64,000 nt of DNA from Actinoplanes derwentensis (GCF_900104725.1 NZ_LT629758.1:3720001-3784000); one strand, 5' to 3'; counted from the stretch's first letter, positions 7,645 through 16,759 are shown. Numbers and translations are program-made. The notes: a model not told the origin generated them from the sequence alone.

Positions 7645-8984
7645 AGGAAACCCTCGATGATGTGACGGGTGATCAGCGGGCGGTTCCACAGCGCCAGAAT
7701 CCGGTTGGCGACGTCGATGATCGGCAACGGATTCGGCCGCCCCGCCACCTCGATCCCCGCGGCCAGCAGACCGGCGGGGACGGCTCCGGCGTCGAGGAGG
7801 ATCCGCCAGTCGGCGGCGGACAGTTCCAGGAACTCCAGGCCGGTGAGAGCCGCCAGTGATCGCGGGTCGGCGAGCGAGCCGGGGTGAGCGGTCAGGGTCC
7901 GCAGCCGCGGCGAGGCGGTGACCGGGATCAGGTTAAAGGGTTCGCCGTCCCAGAACCCGAGGTGCAGCACCTCGAGGCGGGAGCTGGCCACGGATTCGGC
8001 ACCGGCAACACTGCCGACGGTGGCGACCAGCGGCGGGTCTTCCGGCGTCGAGTCGGCACGGACCGGCTGGAAACCGCGGATGATCAACTCGGTCAGGGAG
8101 TCGGCGAGCAGGGTGGCCCCGGCGTACTCCTCGTGGCTGAGCAGGATGATCTGACCGAGGTGACCGGCCGGGCCGGGGGTGAGGTCGAGGACGATCCGGT
8201 CGCCGCCGCCGTTCTCGCCGATGACGAGCCAGCCGGGTGAGCCGATGAGGCCCTGCACGGCCGCGCCGGGTGGGGTGGAGACCGCTTCCCAGGCGCCGAA
8301 CCGCCATTCGCAGGGGCGGGACGCCGCGTCCCCGAGGTAGAGCTCGTCGAGACAGGCCAGGTTGAACCGGATGGCGCGATCGTAGAGGTCGGAGGACTCC
8401 CAGTCGGACCAGATCGCGCGGGTCACCCGGTAGACGGCTTTCAGCTCCTCGGGCAGGGTGATCCCGAGCCGGGTCTCGGTCTCGGCGATCGCCGTCTCGG
8501 TGGCGGGAACCGCGTCCGGAAGCTTCGCCCGCAGCGTGCGCCCGAGCAGCCCGGGATCCGCCGACGCCGACGGCCCGACGCCCGGGTAGGTCTCCGGCAG
8601 CCGTCGCCACGGTTCCGGCACCGCCCCGTCGACGAGCAGCAGCGACGCCGGGTAGGGCCGCAGCCCGCCCTCCACGGCGGGGTTCGGCGCGATCAGGTGC
8701 AGCACCACCCGTCCGGGTGACGGCATCTCGGCCACGAACGTGACACTGTCGCCGTCGAGCGCACTCGTCACCCGGGCGATCGCCGCGAACTCGGCGCGCA
8801 TGTCCTCGACCTGCACGGCCCGGCGGGGTTCCCGGACGACCGGCGGGGGCAGGGACAGACTCCGGGAACCGTCTCGCCCGATCCGGCCGGACAGGTGACC
8901 GCCCGGCGTGTCGAAGGCGGCCGGGTTCGCCGCGTGCAGGAGCTCCAGCAGCGGTTTCCAGGTCGCGAAGTCGTGCAGGGACAT
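7641..8984 (-). CDS. SMI1/KNR4-family protein
   Basis: Protein of 447 residues starting MSLHDFATWKPLLEL. An SMI1/KNR4 (SUKH) core is visible in the middle: AETETRLGITLPEELKAVY (about residue 175), then a Trp-rich strand with CEWRFGAWE and GWLVIGENGGGDRIVLDL. Such domains bind partner proteins and often act as immunity proteins against polymorphic toxins, or as cell-wall regulators in fungi. The C-terminal 130 residues contain Leu-rich strands (LEVLHLGF, LRTLTAHPGSL, LTGLEFLELSA) that look like degenerate leucine-rich repeats. No toxin gene is adjacent. The upstream in-frame extension to 9065 is ignored, since the domain begins at 8984. Confidence 0.78.
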   Translation of the reverse strand: MSLHDFATWKPLLELLHAANPAAFDTPGGHLSGRIGRDGSRSLSLPPPVVREPRRAVQVEDMRAEFAAIARVTSALDGDSVTFVAEMPSPGRVVLHLIAPNPAVEGGLRPYPASLLLVDGAVPEPWRRLPETYPGVGPSASADPGLLGRTLRAKLPDAVPATETAIAETETRLGITLPEELKAVYRVTRAIWSDWESSDLYDRAIRFNLACLDELYLGDAASRPCEWRFGAWEAVSTPPGAAVQGLIGSPGWLVIGENGGGDRIVLDLTPGPAGHLGQIILLSHEEYAGATLLADSLTELIIRGFQPVRADSTPEDPPLVATVGSVAGAESVASSRLEVLHLGFWDGEPFNLIPVTASPRLRTLTAHPGSLADPRSLAALTGLEFLELSAADWRILLDAGAVPAGLLAAGIEVAGRPNPLPIIDVANRILALWNRPLITRHIIEGFL

Positions 8985-9077
8985 GCCGGGGATTATGGAC
9001 TCCGGTACGGCCGGGCGTCTGCCCCGTGCACCGGACGGGGCTTTCCTGATCGATAGCGGACTCACCCCGTACCGGGC

Positions 9078-10487
9078 ATGTCAGGGTTTTGTATGGTCTT
9101 GTCCCGTCGTGCCCTGCTCAGTGCCGGTCTGATCGGGGTGCTGCCACCCCGGTCCCCGCGCTCCTACGATCCGGCGGACGCCGACTGGCAGGCTCTCGCC
9201 GCCGGTCTCGCCGGAACCGTGGAGCGGCCCGGCACTTCCGGCTACGACCAGGCACGACAGCTGTTCTCGCCGAGGTTCGATCCGATCCGGCCGCCCGCAG
9301 TCGTGCGCTGCGCGAACCAGGCCGACGTGGTCGCGGCGGTGGCCTTCGCGAACCGGTTCGGGCTGCCGATCGTGCCGCGCGGCGGCGGGCACTCGTACGT
9401 CGGCGCGTCCACCTCGTCCACCGGCCTGGTCCTCGACCTGCGCCCACTGAGGACCGTCGGTTTCGACGCGGCCACCGCAACCGCCACGATCGGCGGCGGT
9501 GCGACCCTGCTCGATGTCGGCTCCGGCCTGGCCGCACACGGTGTCTCGGTGCCGGCCGGGTCGTGCGGTTCGGTCGGGATCTCCGGGCTGACCTGCGGCG
9601 GCGGCATCGGGGTGGCGTCCGCGGCCTACGGCCTGACCAGCGACAACGTGGTCTCCGCCGAGGTGGTGACCGCGGACGGTAAGTCCCGGACCGTGGACGC
9701 GCAACGGGACACCGACCTGTTCTGGGCGCTGCGCGGCGGTGGCGGCGGCCGGTTCGGGGTGGTCACGTCGTGGCGGCTGCGGACTCACCCGGCGGCGACG
9801 GCCGGAACGTTCACCCTGGTCTACCCGTGGGCGGACGCGGCGCTGGTGGTGGCGGGCTGGCTGGCCCGGATCTCGGCGGCACCGGACAACGCGTGGTCGG
9901 CCTGTCTGCTGGAGTCGGACCGTACCGGCGCTCTGTCCGTGCGTCTGCACGGGTCCGTCCTCGACGGCGACGCCCACGCCGAGGTCACCGCTCTGACCAG
10001 GAGTGTCGGCCGGGATCCGGTCTCCGCGACGATCGGTCACCCATCGCCGGCCGGCACGCCGAAGGCCCGCGCGACCCACCTGACCGGCAGTGAGATCTTC
10101 GCCCGGCCGTTGCCGTCCACCGCGGTCACCGCGTTGCTGGCCGTGCTGCAACGCCGGGCCGCCGCGAAGCTTCCGGGCCTGGCGAAGCTGAAACGGCTGA
10201 CCGGGGCGCCGGCGCGGGTCACACCGGGTTCGACCGCATTCGGGTGGCACGGCGCGCACTCCATGTTGCAGTGGCTGGTCGAACCGGCCACCGCCGGCGC
10301 CGTGCCGGTCGCCGACGCCTACACCTGGATCGACGCCGGCCATCACGCGATGTTGCCGTGGTCGGCCGGCCGCTACGTCAACTACCGGGAGCCCGGCCCG
10401 GTGGACCCGGTCCGCTACCACGGCCGCAACGCCGCCCGCCTGGAACGGATCCGCGCCACTGTCGACCCGGCCGGCCGGTTCCTATGA
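9078..10487 (+). CDS. Secreted FAD-linked (BBE-type) oxidoreductase
   Basis: Protein of 469 residues. The N-terminal SRRALLSAGLIGVLP segment resembles a Tat signal, which would fit export of a folded flavoprotein. An FAD-binding type 4 (VAO/PCMH-like) domain follows: PAVVRCANQADVVAAVAFAN, PRGGGHSY, SCGSVGISGLTCGGGIG and LFWALRGGGGGRFGVVTSW. The final 45 residues (YVNYREPGPVDPVRYHGRNAARLERIRATVDP, given here only as landmarks Y-N-Y, YHG and P-F) are the BBE element. Homologues oxidise sugars, alcohols or alkaloid-like substrates. The His of the flavin-linking R-G-G-G-H-S segment is present. Start 9078 or the internal ATG 9093 are both possible. The cupin gene overlaps the stop. Confidence 0.82.
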   Translation: MSGFCMVLSRRALLSAGLIGVLPPRSPRSYDPADADWQALAAGLAGTVERPGTSGYDQARQLFSPRFDPIRPPAVVRCANQADVVAAVAFANRFGLPIVPRGGGHSYVGASTSSTGLVLDLRPLRTVGFDAATATATIGGGATLLDVGSGLAAHGVSVPAGSCGSVGISGLTCGGGIGVASAAYGLTSDNVVSAEVVTADGKSRTVDAQRDTDLFWALRGGGGGRFGVVTSWRLRTHPAATAGTFTLVYPWADAALVVAGWLARISAAPDNAWSACLLESDRTGALSVRLHGSVLDGDAHAEVTALTRSVGRDPVSATIGHPSPAGTPKARATHLTGSEIFARPLPSTAVTALLAVLQRRAAAKLPGLAKLKRLTGAPARVTPGSTAFGWHGAHSMLQWLVEPATAGAVPVADAYTWIDAGHHAMLPWSAGRYVNYREPGPVDPVRYHGRNAARLERIRATVDPAGRFL

Positions 10488-10912
10488 TCGGGACCATGCC
10501 GCAGCGACCCGAGCTAGCCGAACGCCACGACCTGCAACCGCACCCGGAAGGCGGCTGGTACCGGGAGACCTGGCGCTCCCCGATCATGTTCCAGCCCGAC
10601 GGCTACCCCGGCCCGCGCCACTCCGCCACCGCGATCCTGTTCCTGCTGCAACCGGGCGAGGAGTCGGCGTGGCACGTGGTCCGCAGCGCCGAGCTGTGGT
10701 TCTGGCATTCCGGCGGCCCGCTGCTGCTGCGCCGCGGCGGCAGCGGCGACACTCCCGGCCCCGGCGACGAGGTACTGCTCGGCCCGGACCAGCCGCAGGC
10801 GCTGATCCCGGCCGGCGTCTGGCAGGCCGCCGAACCCGCCGCCGACCAGCCGGTCCTGGTCAGCTGCGTGGTCTCCCCCGGCTTCGAGTTCACCGACTTC
10901 ACCATGATCTAG
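10484..10912 (+). CDS. Cupin superfamily protein (DUF985)
   Basis: Protein of 142 residues that starts inside the stop codon of the oxidoreductase gene (ATGA overlap); an alternative start is ATG 10496. It shows the DUF985 signature: L-Q-P-H-P-E-G-G-W-Y-R-E-T near the N-terminus, then SATAILFLLQPGEESAWHVVRSAELWFWHSGGP and a C-terminal CVVSPGFEFTDF. DUF985 cupins are small jelly-roll proteins without a settled reaction. The overlap suggests translational coupling and possibly a shared process with the flavoprotein. The gene ends just before a dispersed repeat. Confidence 0.8.
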   Translation: MIGTMPQRPELAERHDLQPHPEGGWYRETWRSPIMFQPDGYPGPRHSATAILFLLQPGEESAWHVVRSAELWFWHSGGPLLLRRGGSGDTPGPGDEVLLGPDQPQALIPAGVWQAAEPAADQPVLVSCVVSPGFEFTDFTMI

Positions 10913-11047
10913 ACCCAAAAACCCCGGGCCAAACGACTTCGCGGATACGCCGATCACCTCCCCCACACGCGAGGAAGCCCCGTCTCGTCCCCGCGAGGCC
11001 GGCGATCCACCGGGCCGACTCGCGGCCGCCGGGCCGAATGCGAACAC
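10913..11047 (-). repeat. Dispersed ~140-bp element, copy A (convergent gap)
   Basis: The reverse complement of this gap aligns over its whole length with 21723-21860, at roughly 85% identity by eye (for example GTTCGCATTCGGCCCGGCGG at one end). It occupies the entire space between two convergent genes. The copies also keep one open frame of about 44 residues (FAFGPAAA...), which could be a fossil coding end or chance. Confidence 0.8.
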
Positions 11048-11059
11048 CGGGCGGATCAC

Positions 11060-11440
11060 TCAACGCCCGGCATGGTGGAGCAGCAGCCAGGCGTCGGCCG
11101 GGAAGAACCGCTGCGCGAACTTCCACGCGGTGCTGCCGTAGTAGGGCCGGGCGGCCGCCGCGTCGAGGATCCGTGGCTGATCGAGCCGGTAGTCGAGCCC
11201 TTTCCAGCGCAGCACACAAACACCAGCGGCCAGCACGTTGCGCACCCAGTTGGTGCCTGCGCCCCACGGCAGGTTGATCACGAAGCCGTCCGGGGCGACC
11301 GTCACCGCGATCGGAACGGCCAGGTCACGACCGGTCTTCCGGCCGCGATGGTGGATCACTCCCCAGATCGGCAGGCCACGGCGCCCGGCGAGGAACCGGA
11401 CGGCGGGCGTGGTGGCACGAACGAACGGTGACGAGGTCAT
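11060..11440 (-). CDS. Deazaflavin-dependent (DUF385) nitroreductase-family protein
   Basis: Protein of 126 residues, typical length for the small F420-dependent nitroreductase/DUF385 split-barrel family of actinomycetes. Recognisable parts are VIHHRGRKTGRDLAVPI, the strand VINLPWGAGTNWVRNVLAAG and the closing R-F-F-P-A-D-A-W. Members reduce nitro compounds, quinones or enoates using F420H2 or bind related cofactors. Here the N-terminal helix is short. The stop of the upstream hydrolase-LuxR gene on the same strand lies 8 nt before this start, so the two are probably cotranscribed. Confidence 0.8.
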   Translation of the reverse strand: MTSSPFVRATTPAVRFLAGRRGLPIWGVIHHRGRKTGRDLAVPIAVTVAPDGFVINLPWGAGTNWVRNVLAAGVCVLRWKGLDYRLDQPRILDAAAARPYYGSTAWKFAQRFFPADAWLLLHHAGR

Positions 11441-11447
11441 GCCCCGA

Positions 11448-12536
11448 TCATCCGGTACCGGCGGCCGGGAAACGTCCCGGTGATCCGTCACGCGCGATGA
11501 CGGAAATCCGGATCGCGTCGCTGCGGCTCCGGGCACCGATCTTGCGGTAGATCGCGGAGAGATGACGTTCCACCGTGTGTACGGTGATGCCGAGCTCGCG
11601 CCCGATCTCCGCATTGGAGTCCCCGGTCGCGAGCAGCCGCAAGACCTCACCCTCCCGGGCGGTGAGCCCGGTTCTCGGCGCGGACCGTCCCATGCGCCCG
11701 GTTCCCGGCTCGGGCTGGCCCACGCGCCCGCTGGTGACGAACCCGGTGACCAGTGCGATGTCGGCCGCCGGATCCTCGATGAACAGCGTCGGCGTGGCAC
11801 CGGGCAGTTCGACGAGCCGCCCGTCCGGCAACCCGGCGGTGAGCCGCTGGAACACCTCCACCGGAATCCGCTGCTCACCCTGCCGGTGCAGGACGAGCGC
11901 CGGAGCCCGCACCCGGGACAGTTCGCCGGTGACGTCGATGTGCCCGGCCGCCTCGAACCACGCTTTCGCCGCCGCCGGGCTGGTCGCGGTCCGGAACGCC
12001 TCCGCCGTCCACCGCCCGGACGCCGCCGAGTCCCAGCCCAGCCAGGCCGTCGCGGCGGCATCCGCGAACAGGTCCCAGTCCTGCTCGACCAGGGACAACA
12101 GTGCCTGGGTCTGCGCCGGCAGCATCGCCTCCCGCAGCTGCGGTGACCCGCCGAACAGGACCAGCCGCCGCACCCGCTCCGGTTCCCGGGCCGCGAACGC
12201 GATCGCCGTCGCCACCGAGTGGTAGTACCCGAGCAGCGACGGCCGTTGCACACCCACGTGGTCCAGGACCGCCCGCAGATCCCGCAGGTGCGCGTCGACA
12301 CCCAGGTCACCGAGGTCGATCCGGCGGTCGGAGATGCCGGTGCCGCGACCGTCGTACAGGATCAGCGTCACCTTCCGGGCCAGCCCGGTGTAGGCGGCCC
12401 GCAGTGCCGGAATCCGCCACTGAGCAGTGATGTTGCTCAGCGACGGCATCCACACCAGTGGCGGCCCCTGCCCGAGGATCTGATAACCGATCGAAACCCC
12501 GTCCTCGGTACGGGCGAACCGCGGCTCTACCGTCAC
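11448..12536 (-). CDS. Alpha/beta-hydrolase-fold sensor fused to LuxR-type HTH
   Basis: Protein of 362 residues. An N-terminal alpha/beta-hydrolase domain (about 1-270, with YDGRGTGISDR at 61-71) is followed by a Pro/Arg-rich linker and a C-terminal LuxR HTH (LTAREGEVLRLLATGDSNAE..., about 300-352). I chose GTG 12536 because the fold starts there and the divergent regulator lies just beyond. The nucleophile elbow reads G103-Y-Y105-H-S107 instead of GxSxG, so the catalytic serine is Tyr. The acid position is Glu (GEQ at 220-222), and the segment that normally carries the final His reads LPGATPT. The domain is therefore probably a ligand sensor rather than an enzyme. It likely regulates itself, the downstream DUF385 gene or the divergent SARP gene. 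Confidence 0.82.
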   Translation of the reverse strand: MTVEPRFARTEDGVSIGYQILGQGPPLVWMPSLSNITAQWRIPALRAAYTGLARKVTLILYDGRGTGISDRRIDLGDLGVDAHLRDLRAVLDHVGVQRPSLLGYYHSVATAIAFAAREPERVRRLVLFGGSPQLREAMLPAQTQALLSLVEQDWDLFADAAATAWLGWDSAASGRWTAEAFRTATSPAAAKAWFEAAGHIDVTGELSRVRAPALVLHRQGEQRIPVEVFQRLTAGLPDGRLVELPGATPTLFIEDPAADIALVTGFVTSGRVGQPEPGTGRMGRSAPRTGLTAREGEVLRLLATGDSNAEIGRELGITVHTVERHLSAIYRKIGARSRSDAIRISVIARDGSPGRFPAAGTG

Positions 12537-12636
12537 CGGACCATTGTCGCCGGGCCGCCGGAGCGCCGCGGTCCGGGCGGCTATAGTCCGTTGCGGATGG
12601 TTGTTGTGGAATCGCCGGGTCGGACGAGGGTGGTGC

Positions 12637-15600
12637 GTGGCGACCTCGGACTCTCCCGCACGGGGCCTGGGCGACGCCCTGCACCTGCGGATCCTCGGCC
12701 CGCTGGAGATCCGGCACGGCAGCGGCGGAGCAGTCGCCCTCACCGGGCAACAGGCGTGTCTGCTGGCTCTGCTGCTCGCCCGGGAGGGCCGGCCGGTCGG
12801 CGTTCACGAGTTGATCGATCTGATCTGGTTCGACGGCGGTGTCCCGGCCAGCGCCATGAACATCCTGCACAAATACGTCGGCGTGCTCAGGCGGGTGCTG
12901 GAGCCGGCACTCCCGGCCCGCCACACCGGGTCGTACCTGCGGCGCCGGGGCAACGGTTACCTGATCACGGCGGACGCGCGGACCCTGGACCTCGCCGCGT
13001 TCCGCGCCGGTGTCAGTACCGCCACCAACATTCTCGCGGCCGGTAGTCCGGGGGCTGCTCTGGACGCGTACGCCCAAGCGCTTGATCTTTGGAACGGCCC
13101 GGCGGCCGACGGGCTGATCTGCGGTCCGGCCGCGGCGTCGGTGTTCGCCGCGTTGAACGACGAACTGTTCGACACGTGTGTGGCCGCGACCCAGGTCGCG
13201 CTCCTGATGGACCAGCCGCAACGGGTGCTCCGGCCGCTGCGCCTGGCCGCCGCAGCAGCCCCGCTGCACGAGGCGGTGCAGGCGAGTCTCGTCGTCACGC
13301 TGGCCGCCGCCGGTAGGCAGGCCGAGGCGCTGTCGGTGTTCGGCACCGTCCGGGCTCGGCTGGCCGAGGAACTCGGCATCGACCCCGGACCGGCCCTGAT
13401 GGCCGCGCACCAGCGGATCGTGACCGCCGCCCCGGCACCGGTCGCCGGGCCCGGCACGGACACGACCATCCGGGCGCCGGGGGGTCACCGGCTCGTCGGC
13501 CGGGCCGGTGAACTCGCGACACTGCGCCGGGCGGTGGGTGCGGCAAACGCCGGGCGCACCGGGTTCGTCCTGCTGGAAGGGGCGGCGGGAAGCGGAAAGA
13601 CCCGGCTGCTCGAGGAGGCCGTCGCCGACGCCGAGCGGTCCGGGGCCCTGGTGGCCTGGGGACGCAGTCTCGACGGTGCCGGATCACCGTCGATGTGGCC
13701 CTGGGCGCAGATCGCCGGTGCGCTGCTCGAGACACTGCCGGACCGGACCCGCGCCGAACGGCTCGGCGGGGAGATCGGCCGCATCGTCACTCCGGGCGAC
13801 AGCGACCCCGACGTGCTGCGGATGCCCGACGAGGGCACCCGGTTCCGCCTCGGTGAACAGATCGTCGCGCTGGCCGGCGAGGTCGCCGCGATCCGCCCGG
13901 TGGTCCTCGTCCTGGACGATCTGCAGTGGGCCGACACCGGGTCGCTGCGCCTGTTCGGTCATCTGGCGACCCGTCTGCCGGACCGCACGGCTCTTGTCGG
14001 TGCGCTCCGCGACCGCGCCCCGGAACCCGGTTCCGAACTGGTCCGGTTGCTGGCCATGGCGAGCCGGGTGCCCGGACATCGCCGGATCCGGCTCGGCCCG
14101 TGGAGTCCCGGCGAGGTGGCCGACTTCGTCCGTCACGAGGCCGGCCAGGACATCACGGCCGCCGCCGCACAGAGCATTCACACGCGGACGTCCGGAAATC
14201 CGTTCTTCGTCCGCGAACTGACCCGGCTGCTGGCCGACGGCGGCGAACTGACCGCCGAAGCCGCCTCGCGGGCGGGTGTGCCGGCCACCGTCCGGGACAT
14301 CGTCCGCGACCGGATGGCCGACCTGGACAAGGAGGCCGGCCGCCTGCTGCACATCGCCGCACTCCTAGGCCGCGACGTCAGCCTCGGCCTGCTGGCCGCC
14401 GCGGCGGACCTCGACCCCGAGACCTGCCTCGCGCGCCTCGACGAACTGGTCGCTCCAGGACTGCTCGAACCCGGCGTCGCTCCGTCGCTGTCCGAACCCG
14501 GCGCCGGTGATCCGTTCTCGTTCCGGTTCGTGCACGACCTGGTCCGCGAATCGGTCGTCGAGACGACGACCCCGCTCCTGGCGACCCGGCTGCACCTGAC
14601 GATCGCCGACGCGCTGGACCGGGTCGTCCCGAGCGACGGCGCCGTGGCCGAACGGCTCGCGCACCACCTGCGGTCCGCCGGTCCCCTGGCAGATCCGGCC
14701 CGCACCACGAACGCGCTGATCCGCGCCGGACGCCACGCGGCGACCGCGTCCGCTCTCGAATCCGCCGAGCGGCACCTGCGTACCGCCGCCGCGGTGGCCC
14801 GGGCAGCAGGCTTGGCCGCGCCGGAACTGGCCGCGCTCGCCCAGCTCACCGCGGTCGCCGGGATGCGTTCGGGCTACCACGGCCCGGAACCGGAGATGCT
14901 GCGGCGAGCCGAACATCTGGCCCGCGGCCTGGGCCTGGAACGGCAGGCCACCGAGTTCCTCTTCGCCCGCCGGGCCGCCCACTCACAGGCCGCGCAACTC
15001 CACCACAGCGGACGGCTCGCCCGCCGGCTGCTCGATCAGGGTCGGCAATCAAGCGATCCGGTGGTACGCGCCTACGGACTGCGGGCCTGGGGCATCCACC
15101 AGTGGGACATCGGCCACATCGGCGAGGCGTTCCGGCACCTCAGCCAGGCGAACCAGCCACTGGACGACGGCCTCCCCGGGCGCACCGAACAACCGCTGCG
15201 TCACGACCTCGGGCTGCTGTCGGCCGGCATGCTCGCCGAGACGACCGCCCTGCACGGTGACCTCGAAGCCGCCCGGACCCTGCTCGACCGGCTGGAGGCC
15301 ACGGCCGGCGACGATCCGTACGCGGTCACCGTCCGGTCTGGTTTCGCCGCCCGGATCGCGGCGATGGCCGGCGACCCCCGGTGGGCCCGGCAGGCCGCCG
15401 ACCAGGGCATAGCCGAAGACCCCGGGTTCTCCTACACCTTCTTCGGCGCCTACCTGCGCCTGGCCCGGTACTGGGCGGACGCCGTCACCGGCCGGAACCC
15501 GTCCGCAGCCGCGGCCGGAGCGCAAGCGGTCATCACCAGGGTGCTGCTCGACCCGCCACGCTCGAACCTGCCCACCTGGTACGGCCTGCTCGCCGAGATG

Positions 15601-15903
15601 TGGCTGGCCGCCGCCCGGCCGGTGGAGGCCGCCGCCGCCCTCGACCGGGCCGACGAGTTCCTGGAACAACACGGCCAGCGGTACGCCGAAGGGCTGCTCC
15701 TGCTGCTCCGGGCCCGGCTGTCACAGGCCCGCGGCGCCGACGACGTCACGGTCCGGGCCGAGGCCGAACACGCCCGGACCGTCGCCCTCCGGCAGGAGGC
15801 CCACCTGTTCGCCCAGCGAGCCAGCCGATTCCTCGCCGACCTGGACGGGGTTCCGGCGCCCGGGACTCCGCCCTGCGAGGATGCCGGCCATGGATCCGCT
15901 TGA
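12637..15903 (+). CDS. SARP/BTAD-AAA large transcriptional regulator
   Basis: Protein of 1088 residues. An OmpR-like winged helix (about 8-95) and a bacterial transcriptional activation domain (about 100-250, ending AEELGIDPGPALMAAHQRI) are followed by an AAA/NTPase module. The Walker A is GAAGSGKT (about 315) and the Walker B is LVLDDLQWAD (about 425). A long C-terminal TPR-like helical region follows. This is the AfsR/SARP architecture that activates secondary-metabolism or stress operons. The GTG 12637 follows GAGGG; a TTG at 12544 would add a basic stretch without family support. It is divergent from the hydrolase-LuxR gene, with only 100 bp between starts. No obvious biosynthetic target cluster is in the window. 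Confidence 0.85.
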   Translation: MATSDSPARGLGDALHLRILGPLEIRHGSGGAVALTGQQACLLALLLAREGRPVGVHELIDLIWFDGGVPASAMNILHKYVGVLRRVLEPALPARHTGSYLRRRGNGYLITADARTLDLAAFRAGVSTATNILAAGSPGAALDAYAQALDLWNGPAADGLICGPAAASVFAALNDELFDTCVAATQVALLMDQPQRVLRPLRLAAAAAPLHEAVQASLVVTLAAAGRQAEALSVFGTVRARLAEELGIDPGPALMAAHQRIVTAAPAPVAGPGTDTTIRAPGGHRLVGRAGELATLRRAVGAANAGRTGFVLLEGAAGSGKTRLLEEAVADAERSGALVAWGRSLDGAGSPSMWPWAQIAGALLETLPDRTRAERLGGEIGRIVTPGDSDPDVLRMPDEGTRFRLGEQIVALAGEVAAIRPVVLVLDDLQWADTGSLRLFGHLATRLPDRTALVGALRDRAPEPGSELVRLLAMASRVPGHRRIRLGPWSPGEVADFVRHEAGQDITAAAAQSIHTRTSGNPFFVRELTRLLADGGELTAEAASRAGVPATVRDIVRDRMADLDKEAGRLLHIAALLGRDVSLGLLAAAADLDPETCLARLDELVAPGLLEPGVAPSLSEPGAGDPFSFRFVHDLVRESVVETTTPLLATRLHLTIADALDRVVPSDGAVAERLAHHLRSAGPLADPARTTNALIRAGRHAATASALESAERHLRTAAAVARAAGLAAPELAALAQLTAVAGMRSGYHGPEPEMLRRAEHLARGLGLERQATEFLFARRAAHSQAAQLHHSGRLARRLLDQGRQSSDPVVRAYGLRAWGIHQWDIGHIGEAFRHLSQANQPLDDGLPGRTEQPLRHDLGLLSAGMLAETTALHGDLEAARTLLDRLEATAGDDPYAVTVRSGFAARIAAMAGDPRWARQAADQGIAEDPGFSYTFFGAYLRLARYWADAVTGRNPSAAAAGAQAVITRVLLDPPRSNLPTWYGLLAEMWLAAARPVEAAAALDRADEFLEQHGQRYAEGLLLLLRARLSQARGADDVTVRAEAEHARTVALRQEAHLFAQRASRFLADLDGVPAPGTPPCEDAGHGSA

Positions 15904-16084
15904 GTTCGCCGCGCCTACGTCACCGCCATCCCCGACGCCCGCGCCGAAGCGCCGCTACCTCTACACCGCCGACCAGGTCGCGGCTCATCTCGATGCTGTC
16001 GGGTTGCGCGAGGTGAGCCGCATGGTCCGGCGTCCGCGTGCCGGTGAACGCGACGATCAGGCGACGGTGCTGGCCCAGGCGTAG
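15890..16084 (+). pseudogene. Methyltransferase C-terminal remnant
   Basis: An open frame of 64 residues overlaps the end of the SARP gene. Its last 40 residues (YLYTADQVAAHLDAVGLREV then RMVRRPRAGERDDQA) closely resemble the C-terminal end of class I SAM-dependent methyltransferases (Y-T-A-D-x-V/L...L-x-x-A-G-L). The whole nucleotide-binding part is missing; instead there is a Pro-rich stretch. I read it as the tail of a decayed or deleted methyltransferase gene. It could still be translated as a small protein. A strong hairpin follows directly. Confidence 0.55.
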
Positions 16085-16091
16085 CCGAGCA

Positions 16092-16130
16092 CACCACGGC
16101 GGCCCGGTGAAGAACCGGGCCGCCGTGGTG
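16092..16130. terminator. Bidirectional hairpin terminator
   Basis: A perfect 17-bp stem (CACCACGGCGGCCCGGT with its complement) and a 5-nt loop stand between the convergent methyltransferase remnant and the FMN reductase gene. There is no U-tract, as is usual in high-GC actinomycetes. Confidence 0.85.
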
Positions 16131-16144
16131 AGTCGTACCGGCGA

Positions 16145-16759
16145 TCAGAGGTTTTTGAACATGTCCTCGAAGTCGGCGGTGAGCGCGAACGGGTCGGCGA
16201 CCACCGCGGCCTCGCGGCGTTCGACCTCGCGGGCCAGTTCGGCGGCGGCCCGGTCGATGCGGCCGCGCAGCGGGCCTTCGACCGAGTTGGCGCCCCAGTC
16301 GTCGCTGGCGGCGAAGACCGACGTCGGCAGGATCGCCGCCCGCAGGTAGGAGAAGAGCGGGCGCAGCGCGTGTTCCAGGACCAGCGAGTGGCGGGCGGTG
16401 CCGGCGGTCGCGGCGAGCAGGACCGGCTTGTCGATCAGGGCGTCCTTGTCGAGGACGTCGAAGAACGATTTGAACAGTCCGCTGTAGCTGGCCGAGAACA
16501 CCGGGGTCACGGTGATCAGTGCATCGGCGGCGGTGACCGCTTCCTGCGCCTGCTTCAAGGAAGTGGGAGCGAACCCGGTCAGCATGTTGTCGGTGATCTC
16601 GTGGGCCAGGTCGCGCAACTCCACGACCTGGACGTCGAGGGTGACGCCGAGCAGTCCGGCGGACTTCACCGCCGCCGCGGACAGCTGGTCCGCGAGCAGG
16701 CGGGTCGACGACGGCTGGCTCAGGCCCGCGCTGATCACGACGAGCTTGCGCTGCTTCAT
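16145..16759 (-). CDS. NADPH-dependent FMN reductase, CE1759-type
   Basis: Flavodoxin-like FMN reductase of 204 residues. N-terminal VVISAGLSQPSSTRLLADQL is the phosphate-binding loop region, and the isoalloxazine loop is VFSASYSGLFKSFFDVL. This type is found paired with an LLM-class monooxygenase (CE1758/CE1759 pair), to which it supplies reduced flavin. The pairing is present here: the start codon overlaps the stop of the LLM gene by ATGA. The C-terminal end (about 175-204) is an acidic helix. The hairpin at 16092-16130 probably ends the transcript. Confidence 0.87.
   Translation of the reverse strand: MKQRKLVVISAGLSQPSSTRLLADQLSAAAVKSAGLLGVTLDVQVVELRDLAHEITDNMLTGFAPTSLKQAQEAVTAADALITVTPVFSASYSGLFKSFFDVLDKDALIDKPVLLAATAGTARHSLVLEHALRPLFSYLRAAILPTSVFAASDDWGANSVEGPLRGRIDRAAAELAREVERREAAVVADPFALTADFEDMFKNL

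Noticed and set aside
12637..15903. Secondary-metabolite cluster marked by the SARP gene
   Set aside because: No polyketide, peptide or terpene synthase genes are around it; the neighbours are regulators, flavin enzymes and a ligase.
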